A DNA stretch of 58,163 nt from Kocuria rhizophila (lineage in GTDB: Bacteria; Actinomycetota; Actinomycetes; Actinomycetales; Micrococcaceae): assembly GCF_003667225.1 (NCBI RefSeq), contig NZ_RCOM01000007.1:1-58163 (forward strand). Reading direction: 5' to 3'. A program made the translations under genes and the position numbers. The notes under the pieces were generated by a model. The model was not told where the DNA came from, made no database searches, and worked only from the letters and a program-made list of their open reading frames with translations. This document shows positions 16,880-25,118 of this stretch, in pieces (the first letter of the stretch is position 1; each line of letters starts with the position of its first letter).

Positions 16880-18037
16880 ATGGCGTTCTTCGAGCTGACA
16901 GGGTGGCCCCTCTTCGTCGTCGTCGCGGGAGCGGCGCTGGCCCTGCTCGCGGTCACGGTGGTGGTCCTGCCGCGCCGTCGTGGGCCCGGGCTGGGGAAGT
17001 ACCTGCTCCAGCTGGTGTGCGTGGTCCTGGTGGTCCTGCTGACCCTGGTGGGTGTCTTCCTGAAGATGAACATGGACAACCAGTGGTACTCCAGCTGGGG
17101 TGACCTGCTCTCCAACGGCGGGGGGCCGGTGACCACCGCGACCGTCGGCGCCGTCCCGGCCGCCGTGACCACGCCCGCGAAGGATCTTCCCCACCAGCCC
17201 TTCACCGCCGCGCAGACGAACCCCGCCAGCAGCTCCTTCTTCGGGTCGCAGGTGGATGCGGCCAGCACCTCGGGGCAGTGGGTGCACTTCACCCTTCCCG
17301 GCCGGGAGTCGGGGATCACACAGGATGCCACGGCCTGGCTGCCGCCCTCCTACATGGCGCAGCCGCAGCGCGCCTACCCCGTGATCACCGCGTTCACCGG
17401 GTTCCCCGGGGACGTGCGGACCTACACCAAGGCCATGGACATCGGCCACCACATCCGCTCCGCGGTATCGGGCGGCACCATGCGGGAGGCCATCGTGGTG
17501 ATCCCGGACGTCTACCCGGGCAACAACGACACCGAGTGCGTGGACAGCGACCACGGGCGGTGGGAGACGTACGTGAGCAAGGACGTGGTGTCCTGGATCC
17601 ACGAGAACCTGAGGGTCTCGAGCGATCGGGCGGCGTGGTCCACCCTGGGCTACAGCGCGGGTGGCTGGTGCTCGGCCATGTTTGCCGTGCGCCATCCCCA
17701 GATCTGGTCCAGCAGCGTGAACCTGGCGGGCTACTTCGCGCCCATGTACAGCCCTGGACAGCAGTGGAAGACCGCGGATCCGGCGGCCTACGACCTCGCC
17801 TCGGTGGTTCGCCGCGACACGCCGGACGTCCGCCTCTGGTTCTTCTCCGGCGGTGAGGACACGGTCTCGGTGAACGCCGTGCACGGATTCGCCCCTGCCG
17901 TCTCCGCCCCCACAAGCCTGGAGACGAACATCTCCCAGAGCGGTGCCCACCGGGTCGCCCTGTGGGAGGCCCAGCTGGACTCCTCCCTGGCGTGGCTGGG
18001 CCGCACGTCCCCGGCGTTCGCGCCTCTGCCCGCGTGA
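16880..18037 (+). CDS. Membrane-anchored esterase, alpha/beta hydrolase fold
   Basis: 386 residues. Two N-terminal membrane helices (about 9-30 and 41-61) are followed by a ~50-residue linker and an esterase D/antigen-85-like domain (about 130-380). The nucleophile elbow is GYSAGG with Ser259; Asp327 (GGEDT) and His357 (SGAHRV) complete a plausible triad. PGNNDTECVDS is the conserved loop region of this group. The catalytic domain is expected outside the cell. The RBS before the ATG at 16880 is weak. The next gene starts 19 bases downstream, so the two form an operon. Acyl-ester substrate unknown. Confidence 0.85.
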   Translation: MAFFELTGWPLFVVVAGAALALLAVTVVVLPRRRGPGLGKYLLQLVCVVLVVLLTLVGVFLKMNMDNQWYSSWGDLLSNGGGPVTTATVGAVPAAVTTPAKDLPHQPFTAAQTNPASSSFFGSQVDAASTSGQWVHFTLPGRESGITQDATAWLPPSYMAQPQRAYPVITAFTGFPGDVRTYTKAMDIGHHIRSAVSGGTMREAIVVIPDVYPGNNDTECVDSDHGRWETYVSKDVVSWIHENLRVSSDRAAWSTLGYSAGGWCSAMFAVRHPQIWSSSVNLAGYFAPMYSPGQQWKTADPAAYDLASVVRRDTPDVRLWFFSGGEDTVSVNAVHGFAPAVSAPTSLETNISQSGAHRVALWEAQLDSSLAWLGRTSPAFAPLPA

Positions 18038-18056
18038 ACGGCCTCGGGAACCGGAT

Positions 18057-18737
18057 ATGAACGCGGGGGAATACACCGGAACGGTCCTCGCCACGGCGCT
18101 GGGCGGCTTCGACCCGGCGCCCATGGTCATCATGGCCGCAGCCCTCGGGGCGGGGGTGCGGCGCCGCCACATCATGGGCGCGTCCGCCCTCCTGCTGGGA
18201 GGGACCGCCGCGTGGGGCGTGGCCCTCACGCTTCTCGCGGGCCCTCGCCTGCAGAGCGTGGACTGGTGGGCCCTGGTGCGCCACGGCGGCACCGCCGCGT
18301 GGGTCGAGGTCGGTCTCGCCGTGGTGGTGGGCGGCTACGCGCTGTGGCGGGCCGTCTCGCGCCGCCGGGCCCGGGGAGAACCGACCCCGGAGAAGCCCGC
18401 CGCGAGCCCGTGGGCCCTGTACGCCACGTCACTGGTGTTCGTGGGGATCGTGGTGCTCGACATCCCGTTCGACATCCACGTGGCGGTCGCCGCTTCCCAG
18501 CCCCTGCCGCGGGTGGTCATCGGATGGGTGGCGTGGGCCCTGCTGAGCCAGATCGCCCTGACCGCCCTGGTCCTGCTGACCCTGCTGGGCCGGTTCTCCA
18601 CGGTCATGCGGCGCACGTGGGCAGCCGTCGCGCCCAGGATCACGGTGGTCGTCACTGCCCTGCTGGGACTGGCGTCCCTGCTCATGCTGCTGGACGCAGG
18701 TCTGTTCCTGTGGGCGGGACGGTTCCTGATCGAGTGA
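18057..18737 (+). CDS. Multi-pass membrane protein, hypothetical
   Basis: 226 residues with about six membrane segments, starting MNAGEYTGTVLATALGG. The DPAPMVIMAAALG stretch in the first helices resembles the LysE/Sap-like exporter fold, but this is a weak impression and I do not assign a family. A short charged loop (about residues 100-118) lies between the third and fourth helices. It follows the esterase gene by 19 bases and is probably co-transcribed, which suggests a shared role at the membrane. Convergent with the MFS gene that ends 12 bases away. Confidence 0.6.
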   Translation: MNAGEYTGTVLATALGGFDPAPMVIMAAALGAGVRRRHIMGASALLLGGTAAWGVALTLLAGPRLQSVDWWALVRHGGTAAWVEVGLAVVVGGYALWRAVSRRRARGEPTPEKPAASPWALYATSLVFVGIVVLDIPFDIHVAVAASQPLPRVVIGWVAWALLSQIALTALVLLTLLGRFSTVMRRTWAAVAPRITVVVTALLGLASLLMLLDAGLFLWAGRFLIE

Positions 18738-18749
18738 TCCGGGCCCTGC

Positions 18750-20000
18750 TCAGACCGCCGTCTGGGAGGCTGTGACGGGGTGCCCGGCCGCCAGGCGGCG
18801 TCGTCGGTCCGCCTTCTGCCGCTGGACGCCCGCGAGCGCGAGCAGCCCGCCCACGATGGACAGTGCGCACGCCACCACGGCGGGTGAGCGGTAGCCGAAG
18901 CCGGCGGAGATCACGACGCTGCCCAGCAGGGCCCCGATCGAGTTGGCCACGTTGAAAGCGGCGTGGTTCAGGGACGCGCCCATCAGCTGGGCGGAGCCCG
19001 CGGCCGTGATGAGCCAGCTCTGGATGCTGGGCATGATGAACGAGTTGACCAGCGCCATCACGAAACCGGCCACGAAGATTCCCACCGGGGAGCCGCCGAG
19101 GATCCCCATGAGCAGAAGTGCCAGGGCCAGTGCCGGGAAGCCCACCGCCATGGTGCGCCGGGCGCTGCGGTCGGCGCTGATGCCGCCGAGGGCGTTGCCG
19201 ATCGTCATGCCCACGCCCACCACCGCGAGCAGCCACGGGATCGCGCCGGCGGACAGCCCCGCGAGCTCACGGCCCATCTGGGTCAGGTACGTGTAGATCG
19301 CGAAGAACCCGCCGAAGCCCACCGCGGCCACGCCCATCACGATCCACACCTGGGGCAGGGCGAAGGCCTTGAGCTCACCCCGCCGGCTGGCCCCGACCAC
19401 GGGCTCCTGGCGGGGAACCGTGAACCACAGGCCGATGACGGTCGCGGCGAAGACCAGGGCCACCGCGCCGTACGCCATCCGCCATCCCCACGCCTGGCCG
19501 ACGGCCGTCATGACGGGTACGCCCACCACGTTCGCCACCGTGAGACCGGACAGCGCGAGGGCCACACCCTTGGCCTGGTTGCCGGGGCCCATGACGGTGG
19601 CGGCCACCAGGGACGCGAGCCCGAAGTAGGCACCGTGAGGCACGCCCGCCAGGAAGCGCAGCACGACCAGGGACTCGAACGAGGGTGCCAGCGCGGAGGC
19701 CAGGCTGCCCGCGAGCAGCGCCGCAGCCATCACCAGGAGCATGACCGTGCGCGACGACTTCGCCGCCAGGAAGGAGATCACCGGGGCCCCCACGACGACG
19801 CCGGCCGCGTAGGCGCTCACCATCCAGCCCGCCCGGGCGATCCCCGTCTCCGGCGACTGCCCGTAGAGCTGCGGCATGAGGTCCTGGGCGATCTGCGGGA
19901 GCAGGCCCATGGAGGCGAATTCGGTGCAGCCGATGCCGAAGCCGCCCAGCGCCAGGGCGAGCAGGGCGAGTCGGCGGCGAGCAGGAGTCAGCTGGGTCAT
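18750..20000 (-). CDS. MFS transporter (AraJ/DHA1-like efflux)
   Basis: 416 residues, 12 membrane segments. GIGCTEFASMGLLPQIAQDL in helix 1, the AKSSRTVMLLVM loop, RFLAGVPHGAYFG in helix 4 and SADRSARRTM mid-protein mark the DHA1 sugar/drug efflux group (AraJ, YdhP, PbuE type). The ATG at 20000 (MTQLTPARRR) has GAAAGG about 10 bases upstream; the longer in-frame start at 20138 adds 46 Arg/Pro-rich residues and is rejected. The gene faces a 400-base intergenic region with the DnaA-box cluster. Confidence 0.87.
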   Translation of the reverse strand: MTQLTPARRRLALLALALGGFGIGCTEFASMGLLPQIAQDLMPQLYGQSPETGIARAGWMVSAYAAGVVVGAPVISFLAAKSSRTVMLLVMAAALLAGSLASALAPSFESLVVLRFLAGVPHGAYFGLASLVAATVMGPGNQAKGVALALSGLTVANVVGVPVMTAVGQAWGWRMAYGAVALVFAATVIGLWFTVPRQEPVVGASRRGELKAFALPQVWIVMGVAAVGFGGFFAIYTYLTQMGRELAGLSAGAIPWLLAVVGVGMTIGNALGGISADRSARRTMAVGFPALALALLLMGILGGSPVGIFVAGFVMALVNSFIMPSIQSWLITAAGSAQLMGASLNHAAFNVANSIGALLGSVVISAGFGYRSPAVVACALSIVGGLLALAGVQRQKADRRRRLAAGHPVTASQTAV

Positions 20001-20404
20001 GACCACGCGGCCTTTCGAGGATCCGGGAGCGAGGGGCGGCACGGGGGCTGCCGTGCCTCTCGGGGCGGCTCTTCGCACGCGACGGCGGGTACGGGATGAG
20101 CGGGCGGCGGCGGACGGCACACATTCGTCGCGGCGCACACACGGACAACGCGCGCGGAGGGGGAATTATTCGCGCTGGGGGCCCATGTGCGGGAGGTCAC
20201 CGGCGCCTTCTCCCCACCCGGTGCACGGACGTTTTCCACAGGTGTGGAGAAAAGTGTGAATATCTTCCGGCACATGTGTGGATTGGAAGCCACGAAACCC
20301 GGAAAACCGGTATCCACAGGGTTGTTCACAGGTGTGGAATTACAGATGTGTAAGTTGTTAACAGGTGTGGACAAGCCCTGTGGAGAACAGCGCTGAACAC
20401 GTCG
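20001..20404. other. Intergenic region with DnaA-box-like cluster
   Basis: About 400 bases with no supported gene. The part nearest the MFS gene is GC-rich and probably holds its promoter. The part from about 20230 to 20390 is lower in GC and packed with DnaA-box-like nonamers, listed in the next entry. Confidence 0.55.
20232..20387. promoter_or_regulatory. Cluster of DnaA-box-like sites outside oriC
   Basis: Nonamers resembling TTATCCACA or its complement: TTTTCCACA 20232-20240, TGTGGAGAA 20243-20251, TGTGGATTG 20277-20285, GTATCCACA 20310-20318, TTGTTCACA 20322-20330, TGTGGAATT 20333-20341, TGTGGACAA 20366-20374 and TGTGGAGAA 20379-20387. An 11-mer ACAGGTGTGGA recurs at 20238, 20328 and 20361. 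The density in 156 bases matches or exceeds that of the dnaA flanks. It may be a DnaA-titrating or reactivating locus, or an origin remnant. Confidence 0.5.
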
Positions 20405-21253
20405 TCAGATCCTCCGCCGCAGCCGCGGCAGCATGAGCGCCGCCACGATCGCGCCGGTGACGAGCCCGCCCAGGTGGGCCTGCCACGCCACCCCTCCCAC
20501 CAGGAATCCGAAGGCCAGGTTGATCACGATCAGCACCGTGATGGGCACGATGCTGTTCTCGAAGTGCCGCATGAACACGAACATGGCGCCGAACAGCCCG
20601 AAGATGCCGCCGGAGGCACCGATCACGAGCACCCAGGGATCACCGAGCAGCAGCACCCCCACCGAGCCGCCGAGCACGGAGAGCAGGAACAGCACGGCCA
20701 TCCGCCACGCTCCCAGCAGCGGCTCCAGCATCCGGCCGAAGAGGTACAGGGTGTACATGTTCAGCAGCAGGTGCACCGGAGAGGGCATCGCGTGCACGAA
20801 ACCGCTCGTGAGCATCCGCCACGGCTGGGAGGCGGTGAGGGCGGGGGCGTAGCCCAGCACGGTGGAGAGGTCGTAGGGCGTGAACAGGCGCGTGAGCCAC
20901 TGCAGCGCCCACGTGCCCGCGCAGATGCCGATGAGCGTCCACGTCACCGGCCAGCCACTGCGTCCGCGCCCCCTCCGGGAACGCCCGCGGGAGGGCGCGC
21001 CGCCCCCGGCAGGGTCGTGCTGCCCCGCGTTGGACGGTCCGTGGCCGTGCGGCCCGTACCCGTGCGGTGCCGGGCCCTGAGCGGCGCCGTTGCCCTCCCG
21101 GGGGTCGCGCGGCTGCTGCCCGGGGAGGTACTGGCCGTAGCGGGGCGCCGGCACACCACCCGGGGGAGCTCCGTGTCCTCCCCCGGGGCCCAGGCTCCCG
21201 TGCGGGTGGGCAGGTCGCGGGTCGAACTCATCACCGGCGTGGTCGTCACTCAT
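20405..21253 (-). CDS. Rhomboid-family intramembrane serine protease
   Basis: 282 residues. The first 100 are a Gly/Pro/His-rich disordered cytoplasmic segment; six membrane helices follow. The catalytic Ser214 sits in GASGGIFG and His260 in WQAHLGG; Asn165 in HLLLNMYTL is the oxyanion residue. These three identify an active-type GlpG/rhomboid protease that cleaves within the membrane. It lies downstream of the cyclophilin gene on the same strand, but a hairpin at 21304 separates them. This rhomboid-cyclophilin pairing near the origin is common in actinobacteria. Confidence 0.93.
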   Translation of the reverse strand: MSDDHAGDEFDPRPAHPHGSLGPGGGHGAPPGGVPAPRYGQYLPGQQPRDPREGNGAAQGPAPHGYGPHGHGPSNAGQHDPAGGGAPSRGRSRRGRGRSGWPVTWTLIGICAGTWALQWLTRLFTPYDLSTVLGYAPALTASQPWRMLTSGFVHAMPSPVHLLLNMYTLYLFGRMLEPLLGAWRMAVLFLLSVLGGSVGVLLLGDPWVLVIGASGGIFGLFGAMFVFMRHFENSIVPITVLIVINLAFGFLVGGVAWQAHLGGLVTGAIVAALMLPRLRRRI

Positions 21254-21303
21254 GTCATCTCCGACATATCAACTGGTGGGGCGGGTCATCGCCCCCGGAT
21301 AGA

Positions 21304-21338
21304 CGTGGAGCCCACCCGGTGACCGGGTGGGCTCCACG
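21304..21338 (-). terminator. Terminator after cyclophilin gene
   Basis: A 16-bp perfect stem (21304-21319 with 21323-21338) and TGA loop, 22 bases downstream of the cyclophilin stop in the minus direction. Confidence 0.75.
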
Positions 21339-21359
21339 CTGTGTGGTCTCGAGTGGGAC

Positions 21360-21914
21360 TCAGAGAGCTTCCACGTCGATGGAGGTGATCACGCAGTCCT
21401 CCACGGGGCGGTCCTGGCCGCCGGTGCGGACGGTGTTGAGCTCGTCCACGACCTTCTTGGAGTCGTCGTCCGCCACCTCGCCGAAGATGGTGTGCTTGCC
21501 CTGCAGCCAGGTGGTGGGGGCGGTGGTGATGAAGAACTGCGAGCCGTTGGTGCCGCGTCCGTTGCGGGTGCCGGCGTTCGCCATGGCCAGCATGTACGGG
21601 GCGTTGAAGTTCAGCTCGGGGTGGATCTCGTCGTCGAAGTTGTAGCCCGGGCCGCCGATGCCCTGGCCCAGCGGGTCCCCGCCCTGGATCATGAAGTCCT
21701 TGATGATCCGGTGGAACACGACGTCCTTGTACAGCGGGCCGGACTGCTTCTCACCCGTGCGGGGATCGGCCCACTCCTGGGTGCCGTCCGAGAGACCCAC
21801 GAAGTTCTTGACCGTCTTGGGGGCGTGGTTGCCGAAGAGCTCCACCACGATGTCCCCGTGGTTGGTGTGGATGGTGGCCTTGTGCGTGGCAGTAGCGGAA
21901 GTCATGGCTGTCAT
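21360..21914 (-). CDS. Peptidyl-prolyl cis-trans isomerase, cyclophilin type
   Basis: 184 residues; cytoplasmic protein-folding isomerase. Core motifs are VVFHRIIKDFMIQGGDP, GTNGSQFFITTAPTTWLQGKHTIFGEV, with the catalytic Arg in FHRII and the Phe/Gln of the active site. It has no signal peptide, as in the PpiA-type enzymes of actinobacteria. The start is either 21914 (MTAMTSATATH) or the in-frame ATG at 21905; neither RBS is decisive. Confidence 0.94.
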   Translation of the reverse strand: MTAMTSATATHKATIHTNHGDIVVELFGNHAPKTVKNFVGLSDGTQEWADPRTGEKQSGPLYKDVVFHRIIKDFMIQGGDPLGQGIGGPGYNFDDEIHPELNFNAPYMLAMANAGTRNGRGTNGSQFFITTAPTTWLQGKHTIFGEVADDDSKKVVDELNTVRTGGQDRPVEDCVITSIDVEAL

Positions 21915-22073
21915 TCTGGCACGGGTGTCACGAAGCCGTCAGGACGGCCGAAAGGTGTTCAGCGCACAGTGAAAAGGCCCCCGGGCAGCCCGATCCCCGG
22001 GAGTCTCCCAGCTCACAGAACGTATGCTGGGAAGTGGAGATTCACATCATCGCCACTGTAGGAGGGAGACATC

Positions 22074-22985
22074 ATGAGCGTGTTCAAGAGCAAGGCTCAG
22101 AAGCAGGCCGAGGCCACCAGCAAGGCGGCCGGGCACAAGGTCGTCCACGCGGGGGACTGGCTGTCCACCGAGATCGCTGAGCTCGGCGAGAAGCTGCAGC
22201 ACGGTGTGGAGGCCGGCGCCACCGCCCTCGCGAGCGGCGTCGAGGCCACGAGCCCGTACGTCCAGGACGGTCTGGGCAAGGCCCAGAGCTTCGGCGAGGA
22301 CGCCCGCAAGCGCAGCGAGAAGGCCAAGGCCGCGGGTGTCGCGGCTGCCGCTCCCCTCGCCGCCAAGGCCGCCAAGAAGACCGCCACCGGTCGTGCCGCC
22401 GCCCAGGAGAAGTACTCGGGCGCCGTGGCCGCGCTGGCCGCCAAGGTCGCGGACGCGGACACCTCGGACCAGTTCGACGCACTCGTCACCAAGCTGACGG
22501 GCGACAAGAAGACGGTCAAGCGCATCCAGAAGGCCGCCAAGAACTCCGCCAAGGAGTACGCCAAGCAGCAGAAGAAGGCCCAGGGCGGCCACAAGGGCCT
22601 GCTGGTCCTCGGTCTGCTCGTGGCCGGTGGCGTGGCAGGCGTTGCCGCATGGCGCGCCTCCCGTCCGGTGCAGGATCCCTGGAAGACCCCGGCCACCGCG
22701 TCGCCGCGCGTGTCCGCGTCCCCCGTCAACACCAACTCCACCGTGGCCGCCGGCACCGGTGTGAAGGTGGACGACGTCAAGGACCCCACGTCCAGCGCAC
22801 ACCAGGGGGGCACCGCCACGCAGGCGGCCCACCGCGCCACGGACGGCGTGAAGTCGGTGGCCGAGGACGCCAAGCAGACCGTCAACGAGGTCAAGGAGCA
22901 GATCAAGGGCTCCAAGACCGATGACACCAAGCTGGGTTCCGCGGACAACGCCTCCAAGCACAACCCGGGCAACACCAAGCACTGA
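22074..22985 (+). CDS. Lys/Ala-rich helical membrane-anchored protein
   Basis: 303 residues, no enzyme motif. Residues 1-170 are Ala/Lys/Glu-rich amphipathic helix with repeated AAK/EKA patterns, like apolipoprotein or LEA-type helices. A single membrane helix follows (about 174-193, LLVLGLLVAGGVAGVAAW), then WRASRPVQDPW and a Thr/Ser-rich tail with a second Lys/Glu helix (about 255-285). The topology and the RPVQDPW juxtamembrane motif recall the actinobacterial DUF5324-type proteins, but that is my reading rather than a confirmed match. A very strong RBS (GGAGGGAGA) precedes the ATG, suggesting high expression. Confidence 0.65.
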   Translation: MSVFKSKAQKQAEATSKAAGHKVVHAGDWLSTEIAELGEKLQHGVEAGATALASGVEATSPYVQDGLGKAQSFGEDARKRSEKAKAAGVAAAAPLAAKAAKKTATGRAAAQEKYSGAVAALAAKVADADTSDQFDALVTKLTGDKKTVKRIQKAAKNSAKEYAKQQKKAQGGHKGLLVLGLLVAGGVAGVAAWRASRPVQDPWKTPATASPRVSASPVNTNSTVAAGTGVKVDDVKDPTSSAHQGGTATQAAHRATDGVKSVAEDAKQTVNEVKEQIKGSKTDDTKLGSADNASKHNPGNTKH

Positions 22986-22993
22986 GGTTGCGC

Positions 22994-23063
22994 AGGATCC
23001 CCGCCGGGGATCCCGCGGCCACAGCACGACGCCGCGCTCCTCGTTCGAGGGGCGCGGCGTCGT
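22994..23063. terminator. Double-hairpin bidirectional terminator
   Basis: A first small hairpin GGATCCCC-GCC-GGGGATCC (22995-23013) is followed by an 18-bp stem with one G-U pair (23026-23043 with 23046-23063) and a TT loop. It separates the convergent helical-protein and NRAMP-fold genes. Confidence 0.75.
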
Positions 23064-23079
23064 CGTTGTCAGGGCCGGG

Positions 23080-24375
23080 TCAGGAGAAGATCCCGGCCAC
23101 GGTGTCGTAGGTCTGGTAGACGCCCAGAATGATGAACAGCACCGCGCACACCACCAGCACGGCGTTGGTGAACATGCCGTTGCGCCACTTCTTGGGGGTG
23201 CGGGACGTGTTGAGCAGCCCCAGCAGGGTGACGGCCAGGAACGGCATGAACAGGGCGCCCAGCACGCCGTAGAGCAGGATCAGGAACACCGGCTTGTCCA
23301 GCAGCAGCAGGAGCATGGGCGGGAAGGTGAGCCACAGCAGGTAGAACTTGAAGTACTTGCCGCCGGTCCTCGTGTCCGGGTGCCCACTGGGCCTGTTCCG
23401 GACGTTGCCCCAGTAGTCCGCGAACATGAGGGACACACCGGACCACACGCCCACCACGGAGGAGAACGAGGCGGCCCAGAATCCCACGAGGAACGTCACG
23501 CCGATCACGTCCCCGTAGCGCTCGCGCAGCACCTTGTCGAGGTCCAGCAGCCCCTTGTCCCCGGCACTGATCGCGTAGCCCGCCGAGTAGAGCACCTCGG
23601 CACCCACCACGAGCATGGCCAGCACGAAGATGCCGGTCATGGTGTAGGCCACCACGTTGTCGAGCTGCATGACGCGCATCCACCGGGGCTGGTGCCAGCC
23701 CTTCTCCCGCAGCCAGTAGCCGTACGCGGCCAGGGTGATGGTGCCGCCCACCCCACCGGCCAGCGCCAGCGTGTACACCACGCCGCCCTGGGGGATCACG
23801 GGGATCAGCCCGGTGATCATCTCGGGGATGTCCGGCACCGTGATGACGGCCAGGCCCACCATGACCACGAACATGATGCCCACCATGGCCGCGGTGATCT
23901 TCTCGATGACCGCGTACCGTCCGAGCCACACGATCCCGAACCCCAGCACGCCCATGATCATGGCCCACGCCCACAGCGGCAGGAACGGGAACAGGGCCGC
24001 CAGGGGCAGCGCGGACGAGGACATGGCGGTGGCTCCGTACACGAAGCCCCAGATGATGATGTACGGGCCGAAGTACCAGGAGGTCCAGCGACCCAGGGAC
24101 CGCCAGCCCTCGAAGATGGTGCGGCCACTGGCCAGGGAGTAGCGCCCCGCTCCCTCCACGAGCACGATCTTCATGATGGTGCCGGCCACGACCGCCCACA
24201 GCAGGGTGTAGCCGTACCGGGAACCGGCGGTGAGGGTGGCCACCATGTCCGCGGCCCCCACGCCCGTGGCGGCGACCACCAGTCCGGGGCCGATCAGCTT
24301 CCACCGCTCGATCCGCTCGAGCGGCTCGTGGGGATCGACCGAGGCCAGGGGCTGCAGGGGGGTCTTGTCGCGCAT
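23080..24375 (-). CDS. NRAMP-fold divalent-metal transporter-like protein
   Basis: 431 residues with about 11-12 membrane helices and the NRAMP/LeuT-type layout (GPGLVVAATGVGAADMV start). In canonical NRAMPs helix 1 carries DPGN and helix 6 carries MPH, which coordinate Mn/Fe. Here helix 1 reads GVGAAD (residues 38-43) and helix 6 reads AGGVGGTITLAAYGYW, so both metal-binding motifs are absent. It therefore belongs to a divergent NRAMP branch with an unknown, possibly non-metal or Mg-like, substrate. The ATG at 24375 follows GGAG; the longer open frame to 24627 is rejected as Arg/Pro-rich. Confidence 0.82.
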   Translation of the reverse strand: MRDKTPLQPLASVDPHEPLERIERWKLIGPGLVVAATGVGAADMVATLTAGSRYGYTLLWAVVAGTIMKIVLVEGAGRYSLASGRTIFEGWRSLGRWTSWYFGPYIIIWGFVYGATAMSSSALPLAALFPFLPLWAWAMIMGVLGFGIVWLGRYAVIEKITAAMVGIMFVVMVGLAVITVPDIPEMITGLIPVIPQGGVVYTLALAGGVGGTITLAAYGYWLREKGWHQPRWMRVMQLDNVVAYTMTGIFVLAMLVVGAEVLYSAGYAISAGDKGLLDLDKVLRERYGDVIGVTFLVGFWAASFSSVVGVWSGVSLMFADYWGNVRNRPSGHPDTRTGGKYFKFYLLWLTFPPMLLLLLDKPVFLILLYGVLGALFMPFLAVTLLGLLNTSRTPKKWRNGMFTNAVLVVCAVLFIILGVYQTYDTVAGIFS

Positions 24376-24617
24376 GGGGAGACTCCGCACTTCGATATGG
24401 GGCACGTCACAGGTGGGGACCAGTCTGTCACGGCCCCGCGCTCCTCGGTGACAGTCGCGTTCCACGGCGGGCCGCCCGTGCCGCGCAGGAGGCGCCCCCG
24501 GGAACCGGCGGGCCTGAGGCACCCGGTGCCCCGGCGCCGTCGGCCCCGTGCATGTCCCTCTGTCGGTGCCGGCGGCCCTGCGCGGCCCCCCGCTCACCTG
24601 CTGGGGAACGAGAAGAA

Positions 24618-24649
24618 CCCCGGACACCTCATTGCAGAGGCGTCCGGGG
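24618..24649 (-). terminator. Terminator after tRNA-Ala
   Basis: A 13-bp stem with one mismatch (24618-24630 with 24637-24649) just downstream of the tRNA 3' end on the minus strand, followed on that strand by TTCTTCT. Confidence 0.75.
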
Positions 24650-24657
24650 TTCGAGTG

Positions 24658-24730
24658 TGGAGCCTAGGAGATTCGAACTCCTGACATCTGCCTTGCAAAG
24701 GCAGCGCTCTACCAACTGAGCTAAGGCCCC
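24658..24730 (-). tRNA. tRNA-Ala (anticodon UGC)
   Basis: 73 bases. Reading on the minus strand it starts GGGGCCTTAGCTCAG, has the anticodon stem-loop GCCTTTGCAAGGC with UGC, and the T-loop GTTCGAATC. The acceptor stem has the G3:U70 wobble that identifies alanine tRNAs. Discriminator A; the CCA is not encoded. It lies with tRNA-Ile next to gyrA, as in many actinobacteria. Confidence 0.97.
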
Positions 24731-24781
24731 GTATTCAGTTGCGGCGCTCCTCCGCCGGGAGGAACGCCGTGCCCGCGGTTC

Positions 24782-24904
24782 TCAGTCCACGGGATCCACT
24801 GCCGAATTCCACGCGTCCCGCTTGGCCTCGGCACCGCGCCAGGACTTCACAGCGGCCACCGTCAGTCCGGTCAGGGCAACCAGTGCCGCAATGCGTGACT
24901 TCAC
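24782..24904 (-). CDS. DLW-39 family small protein
   Basis: A 40-residue product starting at GTG 24904, preceded by GGAGG (minus strand of 24911-24915) at good spacing. The sequence MKSRIAALVALTGLTVAAVK is a single membrane helix, followed by a short charged SWRGAEAKRDAW segment and the tail NSAVDPVD. The small size, the helix followed by an R-x-x-x-A-K/E-x-D-x-W pattern, and the position between the two tRNAs beside DUF3566-gyrA match the actinobacterial DLW-39 family. Function unknown. Confidence 0.8.
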   Translation of the reverse strand: MKSRIAALVALTGLTVAAVKSWRGAEAKRDAWNSAVDPVD

Positions 24905-24953
24905 AGGGATCCTCCGGTCGAGCAGAACTCGCGGTGGGTGGGAATTCGATGGG

Positions 24954-25027
24954 TGGGCGTACCAGGAATTGAACCTGGGACCTCTTCGTTATCAGCGAAG
25001 CGCTCTAACCGTCTGAGCTATACGCCC
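24954..25027 (-). tRNA. tRNA-Ile (anticodon GAU)
   Basis: 74 bases. On the minus strand it starts GGGCGTATAGCTCAGACGG, has anticodon loop CTGATAA (GAU) and the T-loop GTTCAATTC. The acceptor stem GGGCGTA pairs with TACGCCC; discriminator A. CCA is not encoded. Confidence 0.97.
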
Positions 25028-25118
25028 TCAGCGTGGCCGGAACAGAGCATTCTCTGGCTGGCCACGCCAAGACTTTACCGGAGGTTGGTCCCCGCACCAA
25101 ATCTGTGCGGGCCGGGGA

